Assembly (NCBI GenBank): GCA_963556255.1
Contig: OY744611.1
Coordinates: forward strand, 34,657,785-34,721,784
Reading direction: 5' to 3'
Source of the DNA: Allolobophora icterica
Taxonomy: Eukaryota > Annelida > Clitellata > Crassiclitellata > Lumbricidae
Length of the DNA: 64,000 nt
The notes beneath the pieces are model-generated. The model worked only from the letters and a program-made list of their open reading frames with translations. It had not been told where the DNA came from and did no database searches. The stretch's first letter is position 1; every line of letters begins with the position of its first letter. Of the stretch, positions 10,694-22,189 are shown one piece after another. Both the position numbers and the translations under genes were made by a program.

Positions 10694-11389
10694 GTCCGTA
10701 CTTTGCCAGAGGTCGAGGCAATGCGGTATGAGACTGCAGGCGTCGTACATTGCGTGCGGGGGTCCGTTGAATGGAAGGGAATGTTGGGAGGGGTTGAAGA
10801 GTCGGGACAGGACCTACAGCAGGGAGCATCCGTGGTGCCCGATACAGGCGTACCACTCGGAGGAATTCGGAGACACTTGGGGTCAGAGGAACCCCTCTGG
10901 GTCGAGAAGACTATCACTTATCGACCCTGTCTTGTCAACGAGGAACATATATACAAACTGATGTCAACGACATTTGAAAGCAGCAGATTTCATTCATTTC
11001 AACGCTAGCAGTTTTTCAAGTCAGACTCGAATCAACATCAATTCCTTTGTTGAGAAAATTCAAAAATGCATACAAGATACATCATGGAAATTTCTTCTTT
11101 TTCATCGTAGTCAAATAACACCAAATCACACTGGCACAACTGAGGGATTGGAAACGACCCCCTGGTGTGTGCATTGTGCAATGAAGACTTAACTGTGAGG
11201 GTACTAAGAAAGACAAGGGGGTTGACCCCATGACCTCAGCAATTCTCATTCCGATAGTACGGGCAATGGCTGTCACAAGCATATGAATATGATATGATGC
11301 AGTCAGTATCAACCGTCTCGACGTCCTTTATAATTGACCACCACTAGGGGGTTCGGGGGTGCGGGCTGCACTGGGTGTCACCTTCAGAG
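10690..11389. other. No gene seen
   Basis: Moderately GC-rich sequence with open frames on both strands at 10700-10960, but no recognisable protein and no clear splice pair. I call nothing here. Confidence 0.4.
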
Positions 11390-11600
11390 CAGGGCTGTAG
11401 TGGTAAAATTTGAGGTGAGTATACGCTACCGGCTAGTTTTCCGAAACAAATTAGAGGTGAGTGTATACGCTACAGTATTTTCGGGAGTATACGCTACAGT
11501 ATTTTAATATAAATAAATATAAATTTTTGTGAGGTGAGTATACGGTCTCTAGAGGTGAGTATACGCTGTATACCCGCGTATACCCTCGACTACAGCCCTG
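11390..11600 (+). mobile_element. hAT-like MITE with perfect 8-bp TSD and repeated splice-donor-like motifs
   Basis: A 211-bp element with TIRs cagggctgtagt / actacagccctg, flanked by cttcagag on both sides (11382-11389 and 11601-11608). Inside, the string aggtgagt(a/g)tata recurs four times, each a textbook 5' splice-site sequence. A truncated copy is at 6000-6085. Confidence 0.85.
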
Positions 11601-11729
11601 CTTCAGAGGGAGTGACACCAAGCTAACAAAATGACTCTCAACAAATCTCTTGTGCAGAGTTTCAGCAGAAATTCATTATTGTTTATATTAACAATAAAAG
11701 TTAACAACAAAAGCATTTTTCGTAAAGAA

Positions 11730-12211
11730 TCATCCATAAAGGACGTCGGTTAAATATGACCGACTTTGGACCCCTCGATCCCTCCCCTTGTCCGCATTTG
11801 ATTTTACCCTCCCCTCCCATTCGCGGACGTCCGCACGCCAAAACCAATGAACGAAAATCCACTAACGTCATTAATAAGCTACCAGTTTTAAAATCACCTT
11901 GCTTAAGATGTCAACCAGTACATGCTATTTAAAATTGAAAAGTAAGGCGCGTTCTGCATCAATTACTGCATTTAAAACAGCAGACACCAGTTCTAGTAGG
12001 CCTACACAGCATGAGGTTTTAGGCAATCACCTCACTGATCTTTTCGTCTCTTGGGGAAGGTTGAAACAAAGAATGTTTTAAAAAAACTATCAAAAATAGA
12101 AAGTCATAGATGCGGACGTCGGCACTAGTCATACCACCCTCCCCTCTGTCGGCATTTGTTCGCATTTTAGTGACCCTCCCTCCCCTCATTGAGGACGTCC
12201 TTTATGGATGA
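11730..12211. mobile_element. MITE-like element with TCATCCATAAAGGACGTC inverted ends
   Basis: The termini tcatccataaaggacgtc (11730-11747) and its reverse complement (12194-12211) bound about 480 bp, with ccctcccctcc pyrimidine tracts inside each end. No target duplication could be read. The element at 63447-63625 has related ends. Confidence 0.6.
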
Positions 12212-12282
12212 CCCCTAAGTCCATGTGGTAATATCATGATTTACCGCACTGGGTGACACCAACCCTATAGTGATGCCACTGC

Positions 12283-12919
12283 CAGTGGCGGCGATCTTGT
12301 CTGAGAGGTGGGGGGGGGACAAAGTCGGCCACGATCTCGTCGACGACCGTTTTTTGAAAATCTTGTCCCCAAATTTTTTTTCTACCAATTCATATCCGAA
12401 AAATATCGCTTTCATTCCCGAAAAAAGTTGATGACCTTTTTTTAGTCCTTCACCTCTTTTACAACTTTTTCTTACAGTTTTTTCCCACTTTCATTTCCAC
12501 CAATTCGTCTCCGACAAATATCGATTTCATCTCGAAAAAAGTTGATGACTTTTTTTAGTCCTTCACCTCTTTTACAGCTTTTTCTTACACTCTCCCTCCA
12601 GTGTGGGTATTATTACCTTTTCCCCCCCGCTTCTTTTACTTTCTCCGCACTTTCTTTTATTCACACTTTTTCCGAAATTCTAAAAAAAATTTACGACCTT
12701 TTTTCAGAATTTCTTCTTACTTTCTCAACATTTCCGGGGGACACTTCTCCTAAAAAATTTATTTTTTTACCTCATCTCTTCGAAAACACAGTCAAAGCCC
12801 TCGCGCGCATATACATTTCTTCGCCTTTTTGGTGTTTCTTCAAAATCTGGGGGGGGACAAATGTATGACTGTTAAAGGTGGGGGACATGTCCCCCCATGA
12901 TCGCCGCCCATGGCCACTG
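12283..12919. mobile_element. CAGTGGCGGCGATC MITE with internal duplication
   Basis: The left end cagtggcggcgatc and right end gatcgccgcccatggccactg are inverted repeats with an insertion in one arm. The inside is T-rich on the plus strand, with poly-G/C blocks next to each end. A roughly 130-bp segment containing gaaaaaagttgatgac and ttcacctcttttacar is tandemly duplicated (about 12395-12480 and 12510-12595). No clean 8-bp duplication was found. Confidence 0.6.
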
Positions 12920-13874
12920 CTGATGGTTACACAGATTTCATTGGCGCCATGTAGGCCTATCTGCAAAATTTTGTTGAGCCAGAATTTTACAAATTTATCA
13001 AATAATTACTAATAGGCCTACAATTGTTTTAGGCCTAGTATCTGCACGATGTGAATGCATGAGGCTTTACTGTCGTGGACAATTATTTTAACTTCCGGTT
13101 AAAACCATGGAAGGATTAAAAAAGACTCACGCTTTGTAGGTACATTTACCTCCAGTGCTTGAAAAGCTGACGTGTGTGCCAGAGCTTTCAGCATCTGTAG
13201 AACGTATTTTTCATATGGCGGAATTTTTATGAGGCCCCACGTCTTGGTCAGAAAATTCGGAGCGAATTAGTTTTTATAAAATGCGACAGACATTTGGAAT
13301 AACATTTCGCATGAAAGACTTTTGTAAATACGAATTCGGAGTCTACAGTCTGCAGAGTTGTTTTGCTTAAATAAAATAAAGATCAATTTTTTTAAATAGC
13401 CAATAGTCCGACTTCACAAGGTAAGGAATAGAAGTCTGGATATGGTTATGATTTTTTGGGTCTCGGTCTTGAAGTTCAAAGTCTTGGTGTTGGTCTTGAG
13501 GTTCAAATTCTTGGTCTTGAGGTTTAAGTTCTTGACAACAAGACTGGTAAAACTAAAAAAATTATTGTAGTAAGCCCTACCATCCACGATTGGCGCGTAG
13601 CCAAGATCTCCGGAATTTGGACATTCGCATCGAATTAGCACCGCCGTAAGATTAGTTACATTTTGGCTAAAGTGAGCGTCATATTAGGTTAGATAGTTTA
13701 CGAAAACAATCGTATTTTAGTGTAATTTACTGATTATTTTATGATTTTTGTTTTTTGCAATTATTGGTAAATTTGTTTTAATTTTATTGCAACCAGTGCC
13801 ATTTACCGGCACCTTTACACGTAGTGAATTGGTACCCGTCGCTATCCGGCGCATTGCTTTATCGAGCGGTTGGT

Positions 13875-15586
13875 ATGTTGGATCGTTTCGATCGGGTGGA
13901 ACAGGTGTACCGATTGCGCGGTCGGTATTAAGGCGTCAGAAGGCGTTTTGGGCAGAGCCCCAAACTCAGCAGCTGATAGGATGGAGCGATGGAGGAGCGG
14001 CCGTGACGTATGTTGCCTGCGCTTACGTCACTTCAAGTGATGGTTTAAACGCAATTGGTGTGGTAAGATTGATGCGTATCATGCTATCATAAAATAATTC
14101 TATATATAAAGAGGAATGGAAGCTCGTGCAAATTTCCGGTCTGCTTTCTTGCCCACAGATGTCGCCCTACTTGAATTTTAAAGCGGATATTAAATATTGT
14201 TTTGTTCACTGCAGCAAATTTTTATTCCACAAGCAATTATTCGTCGAGTTTTCTTCATAAATAAAATAAATTGCAATTCATTTGTCATGTAAACAAGACG
14301 CGATATTTTCCTGTGCGCCAGAGCGCCGCGTCTATCTAGTCACACGACATTTAATAAGGACTTTCCGGTGTGATATAGGCCTAGGTCCTTGGGTCATGTG
14401 GCACTGCAGCCAAAGTTCATGACCAGTGGCAGCGCCAGGATTTCAGGTTTGGGGGGGCTGAAGCCCTAAGCTCTTCCCTTTCTCCCTTCCTCCTTTGTAA
14501 GCATTGCAAAGCTTCAGAGGTTTCCAGCGTTTTGTTTGGGGGGGGGGCTGAGCCACAGTTTGGGTGGGCTAAGCACCCCCTAGCCCACCCCTGGCGCCGC
14601 CACTGTTCATGACACGCCAGTTGACAAACATGCATCATGGGCTACTGGACTGAGCCCGAATGAAACTCTGTAGTTTATAAATACTGTCGTTTTGCTGTTA
14701 TGTATACACTTTACTATTTATCATTTATTATTATATTTTTTAAATTTTATTTATGTTGAACTGTCATGGGCTAGCTAGGCTATTGTGCATTCCATTGAAT
14801 GGAACCGGCTACCTTTTCTCGAAAATATCGAATTCCTTCAAGAATTAAACGCGTCCAATTTTCAGTATTCTCACTTGTTTAGAAATAGGCCTACATGTTT
14901 GTGCTTCCAATTTGAGGCGATCGATCGCTCTCTTGGTCGCTCGCCTAGCAAAATTCCGCGCGAGCGGTAAATCGCTCGCCTAGCCCAAGGGGTTGCACCG
15001 TCGGCCGTCGCTCGATGAGTTTGAGTTAGACTCCAGAAAATATTGAAATCACTGATTCACAGGGTCCAGTTTCTGTCTGAGAATACAGTCATACTGTTAC
15101 TGTAGTCAGTTATTATAGCCAAGTAGCACGCTAAAACTTATTACAACTATGATGAGGGACGGATAACGGAACTGAATTGAGATAGGCTAGGATACTGGAT
15201 GAGTACTATAATTATGCAGCTGTACGAATACGATACACAAAATACGCTGTACACAAAAGCTACTCAATCCAGCGCGATCGATTTCAAACCGCCTACTATT
15301 TTCACATGGGAAGCTCTGACGCCAATGACTGACCGGAGATCACAAACTTTGGGTAGAACATGCTGTCTCGCACCTTTTCTTCTCTGTTGCAGTCGAAACC
15401 GTAGAAAGCTGGAACATCGAGTCGCTGGAGTTTGACCAAGAGGTGGGAGCAAGATCTCAGCAGTGTCAGATGACCTGCACGAGACTAATCAGCCATCTGC
15501 TCCGGCGCCTATTAGCTGACATTAAAATAGGAAACGTCCTCTCTGCTTTTGACACCTTAGTCCCAGGGCAGCCCAAGCCTAAGTGA
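13875..15586 (+). CDS. Hypothetical small two-exon gene (tentative model)
   Basis: The terminal exon 15393-15586 is well supported; the first exon 13875-13920 is a guess. ATG at 13875 opens MLDRFDRVEQVYRLR. A weak donor (g|gtcggt after 13920) leaves one base, which with the first two bases of the terminal exon makes a Val codon, giving a 79-residue protein with no in-frame stop. It would be predicted mostly helical. No domain is recognised. A MITE (14424-14605) lies in the supposed intron. Other first exons to the left are equally possible. Confidence 0.3.
14424..14605. mobile_element. hAT-like MITE with perfect 8-bp TSD
   Basis: A 182-bp element with ends cagtggcagcgccagg / cctggcgccgccactg, flanked by ttcatgac on both sides (14416-14423 and 14606-14613). 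It has internal poly-G blocks. The end sequence resembles the elements at 6104 and 12283 (CAGTGGCGGCG). Confidence 0.87.
15393..15586 (+). CDS. Terminal coding exon of an unrecognised gene
   Basis: A strong acceptor (ttttcttctctgttgcag, AG at 15391-15392) opens a frame of 63 residues with no stop until TGA at 15584-15586. It contains ETVESWNIESLEFDQEVG and LLRRLLADIKIGNVLSAF and ends PGQPKPK. The composition is balanced and helical, not repeat-derived. An AATAAA at 15661-15666, 75 bases after the stop, supports a real gene 3' end. I do not recognise the family. Confidence 0.6.
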
Positions 15587-15660
15587 CGGTTTTAAATAGT
15601 CCTAGTTGCTGAAAGCAAACAGTTAATTAAATTTATTATGAGTTATGAGACACCTGAAAC

Positions 15661-15666
15661 AATAAA
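15661..15666 (+). promoter_or_regulatory. Candidate polyadenylation signal AATAAA
   Basis: It lies 75 bases downstream of the TGA of the terminal exon at 15393-15586 and is followed by a TG-rich stretch (tatgtgtgctgctgctg), the usual arrangement of a cleavage site with a downstream element. Confidence 0.5.
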
Positions 15667-16108
15667 GATATGTGTGCTGCTGCTGATAGTGATGATGATG
15701 ATTATGATAATAAAACCAAATGAATGTGATTAAATGAATAGTTTGTACTGATAAATAAGCTTCTTACTCCACCATATGCGGCTTACGTGTTCCACCATAC
15801 GGCGTCAGAGAGGATGAGGTAAAATGCAGTGACCTGGCGAATGTGGTGCGTCTCTGAATTTGTACTCAGGAAATATTATACTCCCTGCTTTAAGCAATGG
15901 GCATTATTTGGACACATTATGTAAGGTGTTAGCATTTATGTGTGGTGTTAGTTTCTAAGTCATACTAAAACATTAGCAGTGCATTTTTATTTATAAATAT
16001 TTTAAAATATATATTCAGTTTAAATTTTACAATATCACGCATTACAAGCGTTATTTTTTTCTATACTTGTTCACCAATGTGCGGTTCGCTTTTGGTTTTT
16101 TTAATAAA

Positions 16109-16110
<2 letters not shown>

Positions 16111-16204
<94 letters not shown>
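16111..16204. repeat. (AAT)n microsatellite
   Basis: An uninterrupted trinucleotide run of about 94 bases. Confidence 0.9.
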
Positions 16205-16207
<3 letters not shown>

Positions 16208-16499
16208 ACAATGATAATTATAATACTGGGCTTATAAATAAATTACGTTTTCATTTACATTTAATATTACAGAGTTCTCATTGCTAATAGTATTTATATA
16301 GTTTAGATTTATTTTGAGATAAAATTCTTAAAACAAAAACTTAAAATGGCAAATTTTCAGCTCGATCGTATCTGACCCGATCCAAATTGCTCGCTGGCTG
16401 GAGTCCGAATTTGGCCGGATTCACTGTTTTGCTACACCTAGTCGAAAATCCGAAGTATTCCTGTTCGGCCCTGTAATCTTTTTACGGTGTTTATCCGGT

Positions 16500-16845
16500 T
16501 TACGGGTTTGTTGGTTTATTGGCTCGTTTCACGCGCTAGTTAATGATCTACGCACAAGTTGTAACAGAGAGCCACTTCGCTGACGACAATTTACGGAACC
16601 CAGTTTTGTTCGACGCCCACTCAGGGACGTAGAAACCCAGCGCGCGGCCAGAGATCGAATTGGACCGATACGGATCGAGATTATAGGTTTTCGATTGCCT
16701 AGACCTTCGCGCACCGCCGACCCAGATCGAAAGGATTCCAGATTTTGCCCGAATTCATCGAAAGCTTCTGGACAGTCCAGTCGTTTTTGAGAATATTCAC
16801 TTATAACTTCCACGTCACGTGTGTGGAGGCGGCCATTTGAGGTGA
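16500..16845 (+). promoter_or_regulatory. CpG-rich patch with possible 5' UTR exon end
   Basis: This block is visibly richer in CG dinucleotides than its AT-rich surroundings and ends in ggcggccatttgag followed by gtgagc (GT at 16842). That looks like a first noncoding exon with a perfect donor and a GCCATTT (YY1-like) motif. It might be a distant first exon of the plus-strand gene at 40 kb. This is inference only. Confidence 0.25.
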
Positions 16846-16859
16846 GCACTTATCCTGAG

Positions 16860-19200
16860 TTTTACGACAAATAAACAATTTTTATATTTGCAATTAAAAT
16901 AGGTGTCGATCAAGAACTATAAAAATGTTGGAGAAGCTACACATTCCGTGTGGTAGGGTTTGTTTTGGAGTACGATTATCTTGAGAGAAAACCTTTTCCT
17001 GTTGGTTTTGGGGGTGGGGAGGGTGGCACATTATTGTCCTACAGATGCATTTTCTGGAGCTATTTCTGCAGCTTAGACTTCATTTTGCCTGTAGGAGAAT
17101 TAATTTTTGAGTAGTCAAATGGTTTTAAGTACTTTTTGCATAAGACTGTGTTGAAATGGGCGGTTTAGGTATCCAATTATAACAGCAGCGTTACATAACG
17201 TGTGTTGCCTTGCATTGTGTGTGAGGCGTCTTGTAATATTCACGGTATTTGTAATTGTAAGTTTTTAGTGTACAACAAGCATTATAATGTAACATATGCA
17301 TAAACTTATGTATCACCGTTTCGTAAGCACAAAATTTATATTTGTCTAGCCTGAAGTTAGTAAGAAATTTTATTGGAATGATTGCTTCAAATTCCTGTTC
17401 CCAAATCGTTCCATCACAGGCTGGGGTTGAAATCATGGTATATATGCATTTATATGTCAGAACATTTATTTAGCATTGTGAAAATCACTGGAGAACTGAT
17501 CTATGTATGTACAGCAGATGAATTCTGTATTATGTTTTCCGACCATGGAGCTGCTGAAGAACGGTTTGTATTTTGTAATTTTGTAATTGTGGGTGGAAAT
17601 TGTACAGCGCCTTTTCAAGAAAAACTAGTCAGAGCCTTTCTCTGTGCTTGCCTAATGATATTAAAGTTAACTAAGACTGAGAAGTTTGTAAGTTGTTCAG
17701 CTGTTAAGTTGCTGTTCTGTAGTTTTTACACTTGCCAATTTTACTCTTTGATTACAATTTTTTTTATCACTTTTTGAAGTGATCATTGATTGTATGCCTT
17801 GTCTCTTGTAGTAGCAGTGATATAGAAGTAATGAGATTTGATTGCATTACATTTACTTTTCGGAATAATTTCAATAATACTTTTTGCTCTAAATTTACGC
17901 AAGTTCAGCCATATAGGTTGGTAACCTTTGGTGCCTGGGCTTTTCCACAAAACCAAGCAACAGATTCAGTTTTTTGTGAGAATTGATATTTCTTTTGTTT
18001 AGCAGAAATTTTTTTATTGAAGTTTTCTTGAAAAATGTGTTTGTACATATAATTCATATTACTGTAAAATTTCAGCTTAATATGGAGCTAAGTTTTATTA
18101 ATTTAAAATTTTCAGCTTTTGACAATATTTCCAAGCATTGACGAAACTGGTTTGATCACATATTGTCAACCACTAGTTACGGCCGTATCCCAAACAACAT
18201 GGACCAATTTCTGTAACACACTGACATGCATGGTTTATTAAATGTGACTGTTCAATGCAGCTTTTGGTTGAATTTTCTGTTGATTTATAGCTTTCTACAC
18301 CGTTGCATTAGCAGGGTGTACTTCCATAACTGCTTTGTATTTCCATCAGCACTAGAAATAATTTCACCAATATTCATCTGTTGCAGGGACTTGACTTTGG
18401 CCTAGAAAGTAGGGGATACCAAATTTTCGCATTGTTTCCCTTTAGCGACTGGTCAGTCATTTTAACAGCACCATTTATGTGCCATGCATAATACATGTAA
18501 TGATAGTAATAATAATAGTAATAATAGTAACAATGAAGATGTCGATAATGGGGATAATTATGATGGTGGCACTCTGTATTGTTTTGAGTCTTGAGGGCTC
18601 AGATGAAGGCCTTCCTCCGAGAAAATTCAGCATTGTTTCATTTGGATAGGAAAAGTGAAGGTTTTGGGTGCGAGGAGTACCCACGAAAATTACACCTATG
18701 CATGTATGGCAACAACTCAATGTTAAATTATTACTCATTTAAATCAAGAAATTCTTGTTTATCCAAGTTCAGTAACTTCCCCGAGTTTTGACGGTTATTC
18801 AACATCCCCTGGAATCCATATCTCACCAGCATAATGCCATTAACATATTAGTTTTATTTATTACCACAAGAACGTAACAGACCCAAAAGGCATCAAGGAT
18901 ACATAGTCTTGGTATAGTTTCCTATTTGGCACACGCTGCATATACACGGACACAAAATGAATTAGTCCTCCAATGCGTATTTCCGTTACTGTGGACTTGC
19001 CTTCTGTAGATTATATTATTACTAATAAAACTTGTCATTATTTTTAATGTTCTGCGCAATATATAAATGTTCAGATATACACATGCATGTGTATTTATAT
19101 ATATATACTTACATAAATATACACAAATAGATTCATATACGCATACTTACATACATGTACATACATACATATGATACATACATAGATACATTCAAATATA
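16860..19200. other. AT-rich sequence, no gene seen
   Basis: T-rich DNA with short open frames on both strands (for example 17382-17777) that lack recognisable motifs, splice context or codon bias. I call nothing here. Confidence 0.5.
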
Positions 19201-19214
19201 CATAAACTAATCTC

Positions 19215-19480
19215 TTACAGAAATGCATACATGCAGAAATGTGTACATGCAGAAATGCATAGATGTAGAAATGCGTATATACCGGTATACAGAAATGCAT
19301 ACATACAGAAATGCATACATGCAGAAATGCTTACATAGCATTGTACAGAAATGCATGCATACAGAAATGTGTACATGCAGAAATGCATACATACAGAAAT
19401 GCGTACATACAGAAGTGCATACCTACAGAAATACATATATACAGAATGCGTACGTACGGAAATTTGTGCATACGGAAATG
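19215..19480. repeat. Minisatellite, unit about 16 bp (cagaaatgcatacata)
   Basis: About 16 imperfect tandem copies of cagaaatgcatacatg/a with internal single-base variation. Open frames in several phases come from the repeat. Confidence 0.85.
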
Positions 19481-20257
19481 TATCAGGGCATTTGTGTGGC
19501 ACCTTTAGTCTTGCTGATAACCACTTCGTTTCTCGCCTAGCTACTCGTGCCTTGTTTACCTGGCTGCATACCGACTCTGATCTCAATCCTTTAGATCTCG
19601 ATCGTAAAGCATTGTTCCGTGTACCGGCTTCCGTTGCACAGCATCCGTTGCATCTGCAAATTGGATGCTGTTCAAGGGTATTTTACGATGCTTTCATTTT
19701 TCCCTTTCCTGTTGCTGCAACTGGACCAGCCGATGCTGAACTTCGGTGGCACGTTCCTGTTGCAGTTCTCGTCGGTGGAGAATGGAACCATTCTCTGCAC
19801 TTTTGTTGGCCTTGAGCTTCTCTCCTTTTTCGCTTAGAATGGCTTTTCATGTCTGCGTTAATGTCTGGAATGTACAGACATTAATGGAGGGTAGTAGCTT
19901 TTTGCAGATTTTTGTGGTCTTGTAGTACGTAGTTGTGTTTGGAAACAAGAGATGCTGTTGTGCTTCTGAGCATTGTGCAGGCTTATGTGCATTGTATGTA
20001 CATGAATGCTTTCTATTGTCTTTTATAAGTCTTTGCACTAATGGCTGTGTTAGAGTAAGTATTAGTGTGGGCTAGAACAATTGCGGGGAAATAATGTGTT
20101 GTGTCAGAGGAAATATATAGTTTCATCTCTTGCCAGACATCCATTGCCGGATCAAAGGCTAAAGAGAGCAAATGAGTATGCCCCTTTCAGTCCAATTAGA
20201 CCACACAGGAGCTTTTCTTTTACTTCTTATTGCTGAGAATTTAGTTACACTATTTAC

Positions 20258-20285
20258 ATTATTATTATTACTATTATTATTATTA

Positions 20286-20329
<44 letters not shown>
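20258..20329. repeat. (ATT)n microsatellite
   Basis: A trinucleotide run with a few interruptions at its left end. Confidence 0.85.
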
Positions 20330-20330
<1 letters not shown>

Positions 20331-20394
20331 GGAGCTTTTATATACCCAGTGTTTGTGGTAAGTAATTTTGAGGTCCTGTAATGGTCATCAGACA

Positions 20395-20640
20395 AAAATG
20401 TGTACTGATAAACTACAGTGACTGTGCTTTATTACCGGACAATTGATGTCTATATTATGAGCATTCTGGCTGTATGCTGTTGTCTGCTGTTTTCAGAAGT
20501 TACGTGTAATAGGCCACAGTGAGTTTATTACCAGAGCTGATTTTTATTCAGAGTTGGGGGTAAATTAATGTCTCGTATGTCCAGACTTAACTTTAATTAA
20601 GAGAGTCTAGAGGCCAAAAATGGCCGGACAATTGACATCT
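20395..20640. repeat. Degenerate repeat with ACCGGACAATTGATGTCT motif
   Basis: ccggacaattgatgtctat (about 20434) recurs as ccggacaattgacatctat (about 20622), with ggccacagtgagtttattac-like links. Similar wording is seen at 23795-23890 and 62850-63125, so this is a dispersed, strongly decayed tandem family. Confidence 0.35.
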
Positions 20641-21634
20641 ATCTTTACTTTGAAGAGTTGAGTTTGATGGGTTGTCCTATTGTTTTTTCTGCACCTCCGC
20701 CAAAACGCCTCAGTCCAAAATATAGTAACTGTAATCATAATCATAGGGGTTGTCAAGAGAGCGATGTCCAGTGTAGTTCCGAGTCTGGTTGCCAGAGCGA
20801 CCACAGGATGGAGGCAGCATGGGCATCCGCAGGATTTTTTTGGGGGGGTGGCAAAATTTCTGTAGGGGAGCAAAATGACGGTTTTGCATAGAAAGGCTAA
20901 TCATGAACATCGGAACACGTGACAGCTTTAAAAATAAATAATGGTCTAGGACTTTACCAAAATAATTAAGTGTTTTTTTCACATTGAAAATTGTGTTTGG
21001 ACTGTTTTAATAATTATAATAATCAAAAGATTTAATTTTGGTAAAATATTTACTAAATCCAGGGGGCAAATGCCCCCTCTGTAATGGGAGGCAGGGCTTT
21101 GTTGAGGACGAGGAAAGCTTGGAAGGTGGATGATCAGATGGATTAGGGTAGGAATTCTTGAAGAGATGAAATTTCAATTTGGAGTGGAAAGTCTGTGGAA
21201 TGGTAAGCAGAAGCCTGAAGCAGATGACGGTAGAGAATCAGATGATGGTAGAAAGGAAGATAACAGAGAGGCAGATGATGATAGATCGATAAATCGGAAT
21301 TTGTGCTATTATTGTCATAATAAACTCTACAGACTTGTGCGACCGTATTACATGACACCCACGATGGTGTTGGAGAAGTCCAGAATATCTGTAAATCAGG
21401 CTTCACCAACTATGTCATGACATACCTTTCGAAAAGGCAAGGACTTTCCCACATAGACCAAGGTACTGTGGAAATGGTAGACTTCGGCAACCTTTACTCG
21501 CAGACGATTTTATTTTAAGCATTTTTATAACTGACTGTGTGACCCTTCTGTGCTTCTTCTCGTAGCTAAACTGTCCTCCTCGTGGCCCGGACCCTCGTCG
21601 GTATCCTGTGTTCTTACACCCAGGTTGATTTAAG

Positions 21635-21871
21635 CAGTGCTTTTTCTAGAAAAGCTTCTGGAACTGAACAGTTATGGAAGGGCTAAATTGAGGGCAAAGC
21701 CCAAGAAAAAATGGGGGTATGGCTTGGGGAGTGGTCTCAGTGAGACCTTCCTCAATAAAAGTTTTTACATTTGCATTAATTAAATTTTTTTTTTTAAATA
21801 ACAATTATTTTTTATAGCTGAAAAAAGGTGCCAGAACGTGGTTTCAAAGTGTTTCGGCAGAAATAACACTG
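21635..21871 (+). mobile_element. hAT-like MITE family C, copy 1, perfect 8-bp TSD
   Basis: A 237-bp element starting cagtgctttttctagaaaa and ending tttcggcagaaataacactg, flanked by gatttaag on both sides (21627-21634 and 21872-21879). An inverted copy with its own duplication is at 24571-24827. Confidence 0.9.
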
Positions 21872-22026
21872 GATTTAAGGAATTCGCCCACCTTTTAGGG
21901 ATGCCACAGATTGTGACTTTTTTCACGATTTCTCATTAACTAATGCCTGCATAGCCGATACTAACTGGACTCTACCTTTTGCACGGCGTAAAGAGTCTTT
22001 GGCCTTGCCAAAAAAACGGATTCGCA

Positions 22027-22060
22027 TATAAAAGGCAAGAACCGACGCCTCCAGTCATAC
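22027..22060 (+). promoter_or_regulatory. Candidate core promoter: TATA box plus initiator
   Basis: TATAAAAG at 22027-22034 is followed by an initiator-like TCATAC whose A is at 22057, exactly 30 bases downstream of the TATA start. An ATG in a fair context (aacaATGa) follows at 22089 and opens a 31-residue frame, MSAKVIVCVVLEYLHG and so on, with a hydrophobic start. A gene could begin here, with a donor soon after, but no further exon was recognised. Confidence 0.35.
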
Positions 22061-22189
22061 ATTTTTTTGCTTGCGAAGGTTGAAAACAATGAGTGCAAAA
22101 GTTATTGTTTGCGTAGTTCTTGAGTACTTGCACGGCGCTACTGAAACCAGTGTAATAGGATTCCAGTACATATTAAGCTCTTGAGAGAC

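Noticed and set aside
12542..12868. A 108-residue plus frame
   Set aside because: It lies inside the T-rich interior of the MITE at 12283-12919; composition explains the open frame.
13748..14092. A 114-residue plus frame beginning MFFAIIGKFVLILLQP
   Set aside because: No known motif; a different frame in the same block gives the candidate first exon at 13875. I could not choose it over chance.
16529..16849. A 106-residue minus frame
   Set aside because: It lies in the CpG-rich patch, where stop codons are rare by composition; no splice partner or homology.
19207..19837. Frames of up to 154 residues on both strands
   Set aside because: The first part is the 16-bp minisatellite; the rest (19480-19810) shows no recognisable protein or splice pair.
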